64,000 nucleotides of DNA, taken from NCBI GenBank assembly GCA_025054615.1, contig JANWZO010000002.1, positions 47,786-111,785 of the forward strand. Reading direction: 5' to 3'. The translations under genes and the position numbers were made by a program. The notes under the pieces are model-generated. The model was not told where the DNA came from and did no database searches. It saw only the letters and a list, made by a program, of their open reading frames with translations. Of the stretch, positions 44,870 through 54,626 are shown one piece after another. This stretch comes from Kiritimatiellia bacterium. Lineage in GTDB: Bacteria > Verrucomicrobiota > Kiritimatiellia > CAIVKH01. Positions within the stretch are counted from its first letter, which is position 1. Each line of letters opens with the position of its first letter.

Positions 44870-44933
44870 GCGCAATCTCCTTCAGCTGCGCTGTTGTAGC
44901 ATTCGGCGGCCCGGCTGGCTACAGCCGGAATTG

Positions 44934-46487
44934 CTACTGGTCGACGGGCGCCGGCGCAGGGGCCGCAGTGTGGCGGGCCTGCCGGATGAGACCTCGGTTC
45001 AGCACGGTCCCGCGCGCGGCTGGCCGCGGGGCGTCGCCAAGATAGGGGGCGAGGAAGCGGGGTCGGTTCCTCGGCGCGGCACGGCAGAGGTCCCTCCAGA
45101 TGGCCTGTGCCAGCGATGCGGGCTCCTCTCCGTGCCGAACGAGCCAGTCAAACAGCGCCTCCGCGGCCTCGTCCAAGGGGATCGAGTGGTCGCGGCCCCA
45201 TCGCGTGTGGAGCCATTCTGAAAAGTCATGAAAGGCCTCGAAGGCCGAAGGCTGGCCGCGCCAGATTTTGGGAGCCGTTTCGACGAAATTGCCGCGGTTC
45301 ACAAAGAGGTCCCAGAAGCGGCCGAACCGCCGCAGCGAAGCGACCTGCTCTGCCGTCAAATCGCGGTTTGACAACAGATCATAAGGCGGCGCGGGGTTAT
45401 AGAGCATCGCAAATTCCTCATCGTGGCGCACGATTGGCGTGCCGCGCAATCGCTTCAGGATGTTGACCTGAATTTCGTGCGGTTCTAGGGCAAGCAGGCG
45501 GTCGAACCCGCGCGCGAAACTGTCCCACGATTCGCCCGGAAGGCCGGCGATCAGATCGGCATGCAAATGGGCGCCGGTGTGCGCGCGGAGCCAGCGCAGA
45601 TTCTCCTCCGTCTTGGCGTAATTCTGCCGGCGGCGGATTCGCGCCGCGACTTCCTCGTTGAACGTTTGGATGCCGACCTCGAATTGCAGTGATCCAGGCG
45701 GGAAACAGGTCAGGATGTCGCGCAGGTCCTCCGGCAGCCGGTCCGGAATCATTTCGAAGTGCAAATAAAGCCCCGGCTCGTAGCGGTCGAGAAAAAACGC
45801 CAAAAGCTCAAGGCTGTATTTGATGCTGAGGTTGAAGGTGCGGTCGACAAACTTGAAATGCCGCACACCGCGCGCCAGCAAGTCTTCGAATGCGGGCAGC
45901 AGGGTCTCCAGCGGAAACCGTCGAACGGGCACGTCCAGCGAGGAAAGGCAAAATTCGCAGGTGAACGGGCAGCCCCGCGAGGCTTCCACGTAGACCACGC
46001 GGTGGCGGATGTCTTCGTCCGTGTAGAGCGAGTAGGGAAGCACAAGCTTGCGAACGTCGACGAACCCTCCGCGGATGACGCGCTCGGCTGGCGGGCAGCC
46101 GGCCAGCAGGTCCCGGCAGAGGGCGGGGAAGACCAGGTCCCCCTCGTCGGTCACGATATGGTCGGCGAGCGCGCACAGTTCCTGTTTTTCGATCTCGTGG
46201 CTCACCTCGGGTCCCCCGAGCACGATCCGAAGCCCGGGGTCCTCGGCGCGGAGGATGCGCACCAACTCGAGCGACTCGAGCGCGTTCCAGATGTAGACGC
46301 CGAGCCCGACGATCCGGGGCCGTTCGGCGAGGATTGTGTTTGCGGCGCGGTGCACGGGCGTCTTGATGTCGAACTCGAGCATGCGCGCCCGCGGGCGCAG
46401 GTCGCCGAGGTTCGCCATCAGGTAGCGCAGGCCGAAAGCCGTGTGGCTGTACCGCGCATTGAACGTGCTCAGGACGATGTCCGCCAT
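44934..46487 (-). CDS. B12-binding-domain radical SAM protein
   Basis: A 517-residue protein. The N-terminus (about 1-130) resembles the cobalamin-binding fold placed before radical SAM domains ('DIVLSTFNARYSHTAFGLRYLMANL', 'RIVGLGVYIWNALESLELV'). The radical SAM motif 'GCPFTCEFC' sets Cys173/177/180. A C-terminal region with 'LYNPAPPYDLLSNRDL' fits DUF4080-type proteins. Substrate unknown; such enzymes are often methyltransferases. The use of cobalamin is inferred and would fit the B12 operon at 14.7 kb. The ATG at 46487 is chosen because the B12 fold begins there. Confidence 0.88.
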   Translation of the reverse strand: MADIVLSTFNARYSHTAFGLRYLMANLGDLRPRARMLEFDIKTPVHRAANTILAERPRIVGLGVYIWNALESLELVRILRAEDPGLRIVLGGPEVSHEIEKQELCALADHIVTDEGDLVFPALCRDLLAGCPPAERVIRGGFVDVRKLVLPYSLYTDEDIRHRVVYVEASRGCPFTCEFCLSSLDVPVRRFPLETLLPAFEDLLARGVRHFKFVDRTFNLSIKYSLELLAFFLDRYEPGLYLHFEMIPDRLPEDLRDILTCFPPGSLQFEVGIQTFNEEVAARIRRRQNYAKTEENLRWLRAHTGAHLHADLIAGLPGESWDSFARGFDRLLALEPHEIQVNILKRLRGTPIVRHDEEFAMLYNPAPPYDLLSNRDLTAEQVASLRRFGRFWDLFVNRGNFVETAPKIWRGQPSAFEAFHDFSEWLHTRWGRDHSIPLDEAAEALFDWLVRHGEEPASLAQAIWRDLCRAAPRNRPRFLAPYLGDAPRPAARGTVLNRGLIRQARHTAAPAPAPVDQ

Positions 46488-46577
46488 GGCCGCCACTATA
46501 CACCGCGACCCACGCCTCGCCAGCACCGCACGCGCTTATAGCGACTTCGTTCTCGTAGCAGTTACGGCGCCGAAAAA

Positions 46578-46624
46578 TTCCATTGTTTGGAAAAACTGTT
46601 CGCAACGGTTTCCATGCTCTGTAA
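46578..46624. repeat. Paired-palindrome element, copy 1
   Basis: TTCCATTGTTTGGAA (46578-46592) and TTCCATGCTCTGTAA (46610-46624) are 32 bases apart start to start. The 17-base spacer is itself an inverted repeat (AACTGTT-CGC-AACGGTT, one G-T pair). It lies in the divergent gap between the radical SAM gene and the epimerase gene, just before the latter's start. The second unit is imperfect on its right arm and identical to the first unit of copy 2. Confidence 0.7.
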
Positions 46625-46634
46625 TTTCACCGGC

Positions 46635-47678
46635 ATGGAAAAGCGGGCGATGAATGGCGGCGCGGATGCCGGCGGGCGCGCGGATTCGTGGGGCGGGGTG
46701 CAGGTGCTCGTGACAGGCGCGACGGGCTTCACCGGCTCCGTGCTGACGAGGAAACTTGTCGAGCGCGGCGCGCGTGTGCGGGCGATCACCCGGCGGGATC
46801 CGCCGGAGTCGCTGCGCGAGCTGCCGGTGGAATGGATCCGGGGCCAGGTATTCGACCCGCAGACGGTGCGCGAAGCTGCGGACGGCGCCGAGTATGTGTT
46901 CCACATCGCGGCCGCGTACCGAACGGCGGGCATCCCGGACGAGATGTATGGACTTGTCCATGTGACGAGCACGAAGCTGTTGGTCGAGGCGGTGTCGCGG
47001 AATCCGGGCTTCAAACGGTTCGTCCATGTTTCCACCGTGGGGGTGCACGGCCACATCGACGATCCGCCGGCGGACGAGTCCTATCGGTTCGCGCCGGGCG
47101 ATGTGTACCAGAAGACGAAAGCGGAGGCGGAACTGTGGCTGCGCGAGAATGCGCCGCGATTTGGTGTGCCGTTCACGGTGATTCGACCCGCGGCGATCAT
47201 GGGGCCGGACGATACACGTCTGTTGAAGCTCTTCAAAATGGCGAAGCGGGGCATCTTCCCGCTGCTGGGCTTTGGGAAATGCCTGTACCACTTGATCCAC
47301 GTGGAGGATTTGTGCGAGGCAATGCTCATCGCGGCGGTTCATCCCGCGGCGGAGGGCGAGGTGTTCATTATTGGGAATCTTGAGCCGATCAGCTTGGAGG
47401 AGATGGGTCGGCTGATTGCGCGGACGCTTGGGCGTCCCTTTGTGCCGTTTCGGATCCCGGCCGCGCCGGTTTTTGCCGCGGCGGCGGCTTGCGAAGCGGT
47501 GTGTCGGGTCCTCGGGAAGGAGCCACCATTGCACCGGCGGCGCGTGGCGTTTTACACCAAGGACCGCGCGTTCAATGTGTCGAAGATGCGGAATCGACTC
47601 GGTTTCACGCCGCGCTACGATAATGAGCGAGGGATTGTGGAAACGGCTCGAGCGTATGTGGCGAAAGGGTGGCTCTGA
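46635..47678 (+). CDS. NAD-dependent epimerase/dehydratase
   Basis: A 347-residue extended short-chain dehydrogenase. The NAD(P) motif 'VLVTGATGFTGSVL' starts at about residue 23. The catalytic 'VYQKTKAEAE' gives Tyr-x3-Lys, and 'FIIGNLEPISLEEMG' and the C-terminal part fit sugar- or sterol/flavanone-type epimerases. The start is uncertain: ATGs at 46614 (inside the palindromic element), 46635 and 46650 are all possible. It is followed by an acyltransferase and a glycosyltransferase, so a role in making a modified sugar or glycolipid is likely. Confidence 0.88.
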   Translation: MEKRAMNGGADAGGRADSWGGVQVLVTGATGFTGSVLTRKLVERGARVRAITRRDPPESLRELPVEWIRGQVFDPQTVREAADGAEYVFHIAAAYRTAGIPDEMYGLVHVTSTKLLVEAVSRNPGFKRFVHVSTVGVHGHIDDPPADESYRFAPGDVYQKTKAEAELWLRENAPRFGVPFTVIRPAAIMGPDDTRLLKLFKMAKRGIFPLLGFGKCLYHLIHVEDLCEAMLIAAVHPAAEGEVFIIGNLEPISLEEMGRLIARTLGRPFVPFRIPAAPVFAAAAACEAVCRVLGKEPPLHRRRVAFYTKDRAFNVSKMRNRLGFTPRYDNERGIVETARAYVAKGWL

Positions 47679-47714
47679 ACGCTGCGAGGGGTGGCGGTTC
47701 GGATGCAGTAGGTT

Positions 47715-48446
47715 ATGCAACGCGAATCGGTCGAGATTCAAAAAGAGCTTTTTGCGGAGAGGAAATCCGCGTTGGCAAAGTACAGGGACCTCGTGGTCGG
47801 GCAGCCGGGCCTCGGCGCTTTGCTGCGGTATGAGCTGGTCACCTCGCTGTGTTACGTGCCGGGCGCGCTGGGGTTGTTCCTGCGGAGCAAGCTGTATCCG
47901 CTGCTGCTCGGCGAGTGCGGACGGGGTGTGGTTTTTGGCGCGGGGGTGGTCCTTCGGCACCCGCACAAGATCCGGATTGGCGATAACGTGGTGATCGACG
48001 ACCACTGCGTGCTGGACGCGAAAGGTACGTCGAACGAGGGGATCCGCATCGGCTCAGGGGTGTTCATTGGGCGCAACACGATTCTGAGCTGCAAGAATGG
48101 CGATATTGTTCTGGGAGATTATGTGAACCTCGGATTCAATTGTGAGATCTTTTCCGGGGCGCGCGTGGAGGTGGGACCGCGAACGATGTTCGCGGCCTAC
48201 ACCTACGTGATCGGCGGGGGGCATGCGTACGACCGCACGGACATGGCGCCGCTGGACCAGCCCCGCACGGCGATCGGTGTGACGATCGGCGAGGGCGCCT
48301 GGCTTGGGGCGGGCGTGAAAGTGCTGGACGGCACGCGAATCGGCGCGGGAGCCATCATCGGCGCGGGCGCCGTTGTGACGAAAGATATCCCAGACCATGC
48401 GATTGCAACAGGCGTGCCCGCCGAGGTGCGCCGGATTCGGAGCTGA
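47715..48446 (+). CDS. Hexapeptide-repeat acyltransferase
   Basis: A 243-residue left-handed beta-helix acyltransferase. Isoleucine-rich hexapeptide repeats run from about residue 75 to the end ('IRIGDNVVIDDHCVLDA', 'VTIGEGAWLGAGVKVLDGTRIGAGAIIGAGAVVTKDIP'). The catalytic His is probably in 'GGGHAY'. An N-terminal helical part (about 1-70) resembles serine acetyltransferase-like colanic acid enzymes. It likely acetylates a sugar. It lies 36 bases after the epimerase and shares one base with the glycosyltransferase start. Confidence 0.9.
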   Translation: MQRESVEIQKELFAERKSALAKYRDLVVGQPGLGALLRYELVTSLCYVPGALGLFLRSKLYPLLLGECGRGVVFGAGVVLRHPHKIRIGDNVVIDDHCVLDAKGTSNEGIRIGSGVFIGRNTILSCKNGDIVLGDYVNLGFNCEIFSGARVEVGPRTMFAAYTYVIGGGHAYDRTDMAPLDQPRTAIGVTIGEGAWLGAGVKVLDGTRIGAGAIIGAGAVVTKDIPDHAIATGVPAEVRRIRS

Positions 48447-49621
48447 TGGACGAGCGCGGGCGGTACACGATTCTGCATTTGTGCGAGCATTTCGGCGGAC
48501 GCGAAGCGACGTTGCACGGCGTCGCGCGCGCGTTCCAATGGTGGATTCCGAATTTCGATTCGACGCGGTTTCGCGTCCTTCTGTGCAGCCGGAAGGGATG
48601 GGATCGGGCGGCGGAGCAGATGGTCGCTGCGGGAATTCACCCAAGGGTCCTGGGCCACGGGCGACTGGACCCGCGAAATCTGACGGCCCTCCTGCGCCTG
48701 ATCCGGGAGGAGCGCGTGGACCTCCTGCATTGCCACGGCTACGGCGCGTGCACGTGGGGCCGGATCGCGGGACGCCTGCTCGGGCTGCCGGTGATCGTGC
48801 ATGAGCGGTGCAACTACGGGCGCGTGCCGGTGTACCAGCGCCCCGTGGAGTGGCTGTTGGCGCCGTGGACAGATTATGCCTTTGCGGTGTCGGAGAGCAC
48901 CCGCCGCTTTTGCATCGAGAAGCGGTACTTGAAGGCGGAGATCGTCGAGACGCTCTACAACGGGATTTTGATGGATGACCTCCCGCCGACCACGCCGGAA
49001 TGGCGAGCCGCGCTGCGCGCGGAGTTCGGGACTTCGCCATCGGATCCGCTGCTGGGGATCGTTGGGCGGATTGAATCGCACAAAGGGCATTTGGATGCCC
49101 TGCAGGCGCTGGAAACCGTGCTGGCGAGCCATCCGGCCGTGAAGTGCTGGATCGTCGGCGATGGAGCGTTCGAGGCGGAGGTCCGGCGCCGCGTGGCAGA
49201 GCGGGGCCTTGAGCGGGCCGTGCGGTTTTTGGGGTTTCGACGGGATGTCCGCCAGGTGATCCAGTGTTTCGACGTGCAGGTGTTTCCGAGCCACCGCGAG
49301 GGCACGCCGAACACGTTGTATGAGGCAATGCTGGCCGGCGTGCCCGCCGTCGCCTCGACCGCCGACGGGCAGGGCGAAATCCTGGAGCATGAGAAGACGG
49401 CTCTGCTGTTCGCGCCCGGCGATTCGGCGATGATGGCGCGACACATTATTCGGCTTCTCGAGGATCCTGCGTTGCGCGCGCGACTCGGCGAGGCAGCGCG
49501 AGAACGGATCCGGGAATTCGACGGGTTGCGGACCATTCGGCGGATGGAGGCGGTCTATCTCGAGCTGCTCGAGGGGCGGGAAAGCCGGGGCCGCGGCGCG
49601 GCGGAGGAACATTCGCCGTGA
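48446..49621 (+). CDS. Glycosyltransferase family 4
   Basis: A 391-residue GT-B glycosyltransferase. The N-terminal domain has 'LLHCHGYGACTWGRIAGRLLGLPVIVHERCN'. The C-terminal domain begins 'LLGIVGRIESHKGHLDALQA' and carries the retaining E-x7-E site in 'SHREGTPNTLYEAMLAGVPAVAS'. It transfers a sugar from an NDP donor; donor and acceptor are unknown. It overlaps the acyltransferase stop by one base (TGATG). With its two neighbours it makes a small polysaccharide or glycolipid set. Confidence 0.92.
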   Translation: MDERGRYTILHLCEHFGGREATLHGVARAFQWWIPNFDSTRFRVLLCSRKGWDRAAEQMVAAGIHPRVLGHGRLDPRNLTALLRLIREERVDLLHCHGYGACTWGRIAGRLLGLPVIVHERCNYGRVPVYQRPVEWLLAPWTDYAFAVSESTRRFCIEKRYLKAEIVETLYNGILMDDLPPTTPEWRAALRAEFGTSPSDPLLGIVGRIESHKGHLDALQALETVLASHPAVKCWIVGDGAFEAEVRRRVAERGLERAVRFLGFRRDVRQVIQCFDVQVFPSHREGTPNTLYEAMLAGVPAVASTADGQGEILEHEKTALLFAPGDSAMMARHIIRLLEDPALRARLGEAARERIREFDGLRTIRRMEAVYLELLEGRESRGRGAAEEHSP

Positions 49622-49682
49622 CAGGGGGGCCGGGGATGGTTTATCAAATGACGGCGCATAGCGCTTGCGAGAGGGAATTTCT

Positions 49683-52259
49683 ATGAAGTCAACCCTTCCG
49701 GATGGGGCGGTAAAAGCCATCGTTTACGGCATGCACGGAGCGCCATTCGATGTCCTCGGCGTTCATCCCTTTCAGGATCGGCAAGTGGTTCGGACCTTTC
49801 AGCCCTTCGCCGCGCACGTCGATCTGATTCGAGGCGGAACGCCGCAGCGGATGGAGAGGACGCACAAGGACGGCCTGTTCGAGCTGGTCACCAGCGGCAT
49901 CGAGAAGGGTCAATATCGGCTGCGCATGACCGGTTTTGACGGGCATGTCTGGGAGGTTTACGACCCATACAGTTTCCCGCTCGTCATCACGGATTTCGAT
50001 CAGTACCTATTCGGCGAGGGCACGCATTACCGCACCTACGAAAAGATGGGCGCCCACCCAATGACGCTCAACGGCGTCGAGGGCGTTCACTTCGCGGTAT
50101 GGGCGCCGAACGCGATCCGCGTGAGCGTAATCGGCAATTTCAACCGGTGGGACGGTCGGCATCACCCGATGCAAAACCGCGGATCATCCGGAGTGTGGGA
50201 GCTCTTCATCCCCGGCTTGCGGCCCGGCGACCTCTACAAGTTTGAGGTCAAGGGCCGCAACGATTTTCTCGCGCAGAAGGCGGATCCGTACGCGTTTTGT
50301 TCCGAGCTGAGGCCGCGGACGGCGTCGGTGGTGTGGGATAACCACAAATACAAATGGAATGACGCCGAGTGGATGGAGAAGCGCAAGACAACCGACTGGT
50401 ACAAGAAGCCCCTCAGCGTCTATGAGGTGCATCTCGGTTCCTGGCGCCGCGTCCCTGAGCAGGGAAACCGTTGGCTCACGTATCGCGAGCTTGCCGATAC
50501 GCTCATACCGTATGTCAAGAAGCTCGGGTTCACACACATCGAGATTTTGCCGCTCTCCGAGCACCCGTTTGACGGCTCTTGGGGTTACCAAACCATTGGT
50601 TACTACTCGATCACCTCCCGTTACGGGACGCCGGACGATTTCAAATATTTCGTGGACCGATGCCATCAGGAAGGTATCGGCGTGATTCTGGACTGGGTCC
50701 CCGCGCATTTTCCGAAGGACGGGCACGGCCTCGCCTATTTTGATGGAACGCATCTCTATGAACACGCCGACCCGCGCAAGGGCGAGCACCGAGATTGGGG
50801 CACGCTGATCTTCAACTACGGACGGAATGAGGTGCGCTCATTCTTGCTTTCGAATGCGATCTTCCTGCTCGACGTCTACCATATTGATGGATTGCGCGTG
50901 GACGCTGTCGCGAGCATGCTGTACCTCGATTACTCCCGCGGCCCGGGCGAGTGGATCCCCAACCAATACGGCGGCCGCGAAAATCTCGAGGCGGTCGATT
51001 TTCTCAAGAAATTCAACGAAATCGTTCACAAGGAATTTCCCGGTATTTTGACGTTCGCGGAAGAGTCCACCGCGTGGCCGAAAGTGTCGCGTCCGGTTTA
51101 TGACGGGGGTCTCGGGTTCGGATTGAAATGGAACATGGGCTGGATGCACGACACGCTGCAATACATGCAGAAGGATCCCATCTACCGTCGGTGGCACCAC
51201 AACAATCTGACGTTCTCGATGATCTACGCTTTCAACGAGAACTTCATCCTGCCGTTCTCCCATGATGAAGTCGTGCACGGGAAAGGCGCGATGCTCAGCA
51301 AGATGCCGGGGGACCTTTGGCAGAAATTTGCGAATCTCCGGTTGCTGTATGCCTACATGTATGCGCATCCGGGCAAGAAATTGCTCTTTATGGGCGCGGA
51401 AATTGGCCAGTGGAATGAGTGGAATTATGCCGCCAGCCTCGACTGGCATCTGTTGCAGTACGATTCTCACAAGAAACTACAGGACTTCGTCGCGTTCCTG
51501 AACCGCGTCTACAAGGCCCATCCGGCGCTGCATGAGATCGACTTCAGTTGGGAAGGGTTTGAGTGGATCGACCTCCACGACCACGACAACAGCATCCTCT
51601 CCTTCCAGCGAAAGGGGTCGCAGCCCGGGGAGTTTGTCGTCTGCGTGTTCAACTTCACCCCCGTGGTCCGTCACGGCTACCGGCTCGGCGTTGCGGAGCC
51701 CGGCGAGTACGAAGTCATTTTGAACAGCGACCTCGCGGAATTTGGCGGCAGCGATGTGGCGCGGGCGACGCGGTTTGTTGCCGAGCCTCGAAAATGGCAC
51801 AACCAAAATTACTCCTTGCTGTTCACGCTGCCGCCCTTGGCTGCAATGTATTTCCGGCGCGTTCGACCCGCCCGCGCTGCGGCAGCCCCGGCGACCACAG
51901 CGGCTGTCAAGCCGGCGCCGGTTTCTGTCGAGGCCACGCCGACGGCCGCGAAAGCGGCAGATCCCGCGTCGCAGGCCGCCAAATCCGCGGGTGAAACCCC
52001 AAAGCCCGCTGCACCGGCAGCGGCCACGGGACCGGTGGTTGCCTCCTCGCCAGGAGCTCAGATCCCGAGTGCGGCGGCTTCGCTACGCCTTGAAACGTCG
52101 CCTGCCGTCCTCCCGGGTGAGCAGAAGAGCGCCGATCCCGCGTCAGCGAGTGCGACGGAATCCCAGAATCCTTCGCCTCCCGCATCGCGACCTTCCGGAG
52201 ATCCCTATCCGAGCAAACCACCTCCGTCCGTCCACCCTCCGGAACCATCTGGGACCTAA
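49683..52259 (+). CDS. glgB: 1,4-alpha-glucan branching enzyme with Ala/Pro-rich tail
   Basis: An 858-residue GH13 branching enzyme. It has two N-terminal CBM48-type modules (about 10-100 and 118-215), then the catalytic barrel: 'GLRVDAV' (nucleophile Asp near 406), '[11 protein letters not shown]' (acid/base Glu near 459) and 'FSHDEVVHG'. A C-terminal beta domain ends near residue 725. It makes alpha-1,6 branches in glycogen. Most GlgB proteins end there; this one adds about 130 residues of Ala/Pro/Ser-rich, probably disordered tail. The ATG at 49683 follows GAGAGGGA. It heads a glgB-unknown-glgA operon. Confidence 0.97.
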   Translation: MKSTLPDGAVKAIVYGMHGAPFDVLGVHPFQDRQVVRTFQPFAAHVDLIRGGTPQRMERTHKDGLFELVTSGIEKGQYRLRMTGFDGHVWEVYDPYSFPLVITDFDQYLFGEGTHYRTYEKMGAHPMTLNGVEGVHFAVWAPNAIRVSVIGNFNRWDGRHHPMQNRGSSGVWELFIPGLRPGDLYKFEVKGRNDFLAQKADPYAFCSELRPRTASVVWDNHKYKWNDAEWMEKRKTTDWYKKPLSVYEVHLGSWRRVPEQGNRWLTYRELADTLIPYVKKLGFTHIEILPLSEHPFDGSWGYQTIGYYSITSRYGTPDDFKYFVDRCHQEGIGVILDWVPAHFPKDGHGLAYFDGTHLYEHADPRKGEHRDWGTLIFNYGRNEVRSFLLSNAIFLLDVYHIDGLRVDAVASMLYLDYSRGPGEWIPNQYGGRENLEAVDFLKKFNEIVHKEFPGILTFAEESTAWPKVSRPVYDGGLGFGLKWNMGWMHDTLQYMQKDPIYRRWHHNNLTFSMIYAFNENFILPFSHDEVVHGKGAMLSKMPGDLWQKFANLRLLYAYMYAHPGKKLLFMGAEIGQWNEWNYAASLDWHLLQYDSHKKLQDFVAFLNRVYKAHPALHEIDFSWEGFEWIDLHDHDNSILSFQRKGSQPGEFVVCVFNFTPVVRHGYRLGVAEPGEYEVILNSDLAEFGGSDVARATRFVAEPRKWHNQNYSLLFTLPPLAAMYFRRVRPARAAAAPATTAAVKPAPVSVEATPTAAKAADPASQAAKSAGETPKPAAPAAATGPVVASSPGAQIPSAAASLRLETSPAVLPGEQKSADPASASATESQNPSPPASRPSGDPYPSKPPPSVHPPEPSGT

Positions 52260-52279
52260 AGGTTGCCAAGGTGCCCTGC

Positions 52280-52981
52280 ATGATCACGACGCCGTTGTTG
52301 CCCCCCCCTCTGGTGCATCAACTGCGCGCCCGATCCTTCGCCCGTCTCTACCGAATGACCGGAAACCCCGGCAATCGCGGATTCGGCCGGGTTCTTCGCC
52401 AGCGCATCCACACCATCGTACGACGGGAGCGGCATCTGGTCGAAAAAGCGATCACGGTGGCCTATCTCGGGTCTTACCTCACCGACCACATTATCTTCGC
52501 TGAAAAGGAAGCCGCCCGGCTCCTGGAGGGACGCGAGCTGACCGAGCGGGAAGAGCATGAACTTTGGGAGCAGAACTATGGCTCGGTGATTGCCAAGATT
52601 CTGGCGGAATTGCCAGATGGCGAGGCCATCCGAGAAGAGATGACGCTGCTCGACAGGTATACCCGGCTGCCGGAACCCGTATATGCCATGCGCAACCGTC
52701 ACTGGCGCCATCTCCAGGCAATCCTCCGCCACGGTCCAGCAGACGCCGAGGGAAATATCTCCGGAATCCCCATCGTGACACGGGTTCACGATGTGCTCAC
52801 GAGCGGGCGGCCGCTTCACCGGAAGGCCTTCGGCGTGTGCCTTGCAGCCTCTCTGCTAGCGGATGTCGAATGCTGGAATTCGCATCGGCCTTGGCCGGAA
52901 GCCTACGAACACGTGATGACTGAACTCTACCCTCTTTTGCAACGGTATCCGGAAGTGCTTGAAGAAATTATCCGTCTTTGA
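52280..52981 (+). CDS. Unknown helical protein between glgB and glgA
   Basis: A 233-residue, mainly alpha-helical, His/Arg/Glu-rich protein without signal peptide or membrane segments. Visible blocks are 'RRERHLVEKAITVAYLGSYLTDHIIFAEKEAARLLEGRELTE' (seen as long amphipathic helices) and 'YEHVMTELYPLLQRYPEVLEEII'. I do not recognise the family. It lies 20 bases after glgB and 31 bases before glgA, so a role in glycogen metabolism or its control is inferred. The ATG at 52280 is chosen; a GTG at 52271 is possible. Confidence 0.72.
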   Translation: MITTPLLPPPLVHQLRARSFARLYRMTGNPGNRGFGRVLRQRIHTIVRRERHLVEKAITVAYLGSYLTDHIIFAEKEAARLLEGRELTEREEHELWEQNYGSVIAKILAELPDGEAIREEMTLLDRYTRLPEPVYAMRNRHWRHLQAILRHGPADAEGNISGIPIVTRVHDVLTSGRPLHRKAFGVCLAASLLADVECWNSHRPWPEAYEHVMTELYPLLQRYPEVLEEIIRL

Positions 52982-53012
52982 TTGGCTTTAGCGTTTCAGA
53001 TTCGGAGGACCC

Positions 53013-54482
53013 ATGTTTATCATCCAAATCGCTTCAGAATTTGCGACCGTTGCGAAGGTGGGCGGCCTGGCGGACGTCGTTCAGGGGCTTAGCCGCGAAC
53101 TCTCGATCCGAGGACATCATGTCGAGGTGATTCTGCCGAAATACGACGTGATGAAGTATGATCGGATCTGGGGCTTCCACAAATGCTATAGCGACCTGTG
53201 GGTCCCCTTCCATCATTTCTGGGTCCACTGTGACGTCTTCTTTGGGTTTGTGGACGGCGTAAAGTGCTTCTTCATCGAGCCGCATTTCTTCAAGAATTTC
53301 TTCAATCGGGGAATCATTTACGGTCACAACGACGACGACGAGCGATTCGCCTTCTTTAGCAAGGCCGCGCTTGAGTTCATGCTCAAGACCAACAAGCACC
53401 CCGACATCATTCATGTGCACGACTGGCAGACCGGGCTGGTGCCAGTCATGCTCTTCGAGACGTACAAGCACTTCGGCATGACCCATCCGCGGGTGTGCTA
53501 CACCATCCACAACATCCACCACCAGGGCATTACCGGCGAGCACATTCTCCGCCAGATCGGCATGAACCCCGCCCATTACATGACCATGGACCGACTTCAG
53601 GACCCGCGGCACCACAACGCGGTGAACATCATGAAGGGCGGCATCGTGTTTTCGAACTTTGTCACCACCGTCTCCCCCACCTACATGCACGAAATCATGT
53701 GGACAGGACTGGGGCACGGGCTGCAGGGCGTGCTCCAGTACTATCGCAACAAGTGCGGCGGGGTGCTCAACGGGATCGATTACAACGAGTGGAACCCCGA
53801 AGTCGACCGGTTCATTCCGCACCGTTACTCGCTCAACAACCTCGACGACAAATACAAGAACAAGGAGGCGCTTCGTAACCGCTTCTGGCTGCGGCACGAT
53901 TTCAAGCCCATCATCGCCGTCGTCAGCCGGCTCGACCACCAGAAGGGGGTCGGACTAATCCGACATGCCATCTTCTACGCGCTGGCCAACGGCTGCCAGT
54001 TCGTCCTGCTGGGCACCAGTCCCGATCCCGGCATCAGCCACGATTTCTGGAACCTCAAGCGGCACCTCAATGACAACCCCGACTGCCACCTCGAGCTGAG
54101 TTTTGACGAGTATCTCTCCCACCTGATTTTCGCCGGCGCGGACATGATCCTCGTGCCAAGCGCCTTCGAGCCCTGCGGCCTGACCCAGATGATCGGCCTG
54201 AAATACGGAACGGTGCCGGTTGTCCGAAACACGGGCGGGCTTGCAGACACGGTCTTTGACGCGAATTACGCGCATAAACCCTACCACGAGCGGAACGGCT
54301 ACGTCTTCAATGACCTCAACAACGAAGGGCTGGAATCCGCCCTGCGCCGTGCGATCGGCATGTGGTACCACTACCCGCAATACTGGCGAGAGCTGATGGT
54401 CAACGGCATGCGCCAAGACCATTCGTGGAACCATCCAGCTCAGCATTACTTGAACATCTACGAATATATCCGGGAAAAATAA
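53013..54482 (+). CDS. glgA: Glycogen synthase (GT5)
   Basis: A 489-residue glycogen/starch synthase. It begins with the ADP-glucose binding KVGGL motif (Lys15) in 'ATVAKVGGLADVVQGLSREL'. It continues with 'DIIHVHDWQTGLVPV', 'YTIHNIHHQGI', 'GGVLNGIDYNEWNPEVDR' and 'AVVSRLDHQKGV'. It ends with the E-x7-E type site in 'SAFEPCGLTQMIGLKYGTVPVV'. It extends alpha-1,4-glucan from ADP-glucose (some members use UDP-glucose). It works with the branching enzyme encoded 0.75 kb upstream. Confidence 0.96.
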   Translation: MFIIQIASEFATVAKVGGLADVVQGLSRELSIRGHHVEVILPKYDVMKYDRIWGFHKCYSDLWVPFHHFWVHCDVFFGFVDGVKCFFIEPHFFKNFFNRGIIYGHNDDDERFAFFSKAALEFMLKTNKHPDIIHVHDWQTGLVPVMLFETYKHFGMTHPRVCYTIHNIHHQGITGEHILRQIGMNPAHYMTMDRLQDPRHHNAVNIMKGGIVFSNFVTTVSPTYMHEIMWTGLGHGLQGVLQYYRNKCGGVLNGIDYNEWNPEVDRFIPHRYSLNNLDDKYKNKEALRNRFWLRHDFKPIIAVVSRLDHQKGVGLIRHAIFYALANGCQFVLLGTSPDPGISHDFWNLKRHLNDNPDCHLELSFDEYLSHLIFAGADMILVPSAFEPCGLTQMIGLKYGTVPVVRNTGGLADTVFDANYAHKPYHERNGYVFNDLNNEGLESALRRAIGMWYHYPQYWRELMVNGMRQDHSWNHPAQHYLNIYEYIREK

Positions 54483-54580
54483 CGCGCTCCGACCATTCGG
54501 CGGCCTGACTCTTGCCATCGGGACAGTCCTCGAAACCCCCGTATGGACATGGTGTAAATTGATCCCGGTGCGCCATGGCG

Positions 54581-54626
54581 TTCCATGCTCTGTAAAAACG
54601 GCGTCAGCCGTTTCCATGTTATGGAA
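54581..54626. repeat. Paired-palindrome element, copy 2
   Basis: TTCCATGCTCTGTAA (54581-54595) and TTCCATGTTATGGAA (54612-54626, perfect arms TTTCCAT/ATGGAAA) start 31 bases apart. The 16-base spacer is an inverted repeat (AAACGGC-GTCA-GCCGTTT counting flanks). It lies between glgA and the CBM20-esterase gene, and the likely start codon of that gene (ATG at 54616) is inside the second palindrome. Confidence 0.72.

Noticed and set aside
46536-48005. A 489-codon minus-strand frame across the epimerase and acyltransferase genes
   Set aside because: Both plus-strand genes have clear family motifs; the antisense product is His/Arg-rich without any domain, a typical GC shadow. The same holds for 48203-49720, 59975-61261, 53034-53939 and 759-1982.
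51850-52259. Repetitive Ala/Pro codons in the glgB tail as a possible tandem repeat or CRISPR-like array
   Set aside because: No repeat unit of constant length or spacer pattern; it is low-complexity coding sequence. No CRISPR array was seen anywhere in the window.
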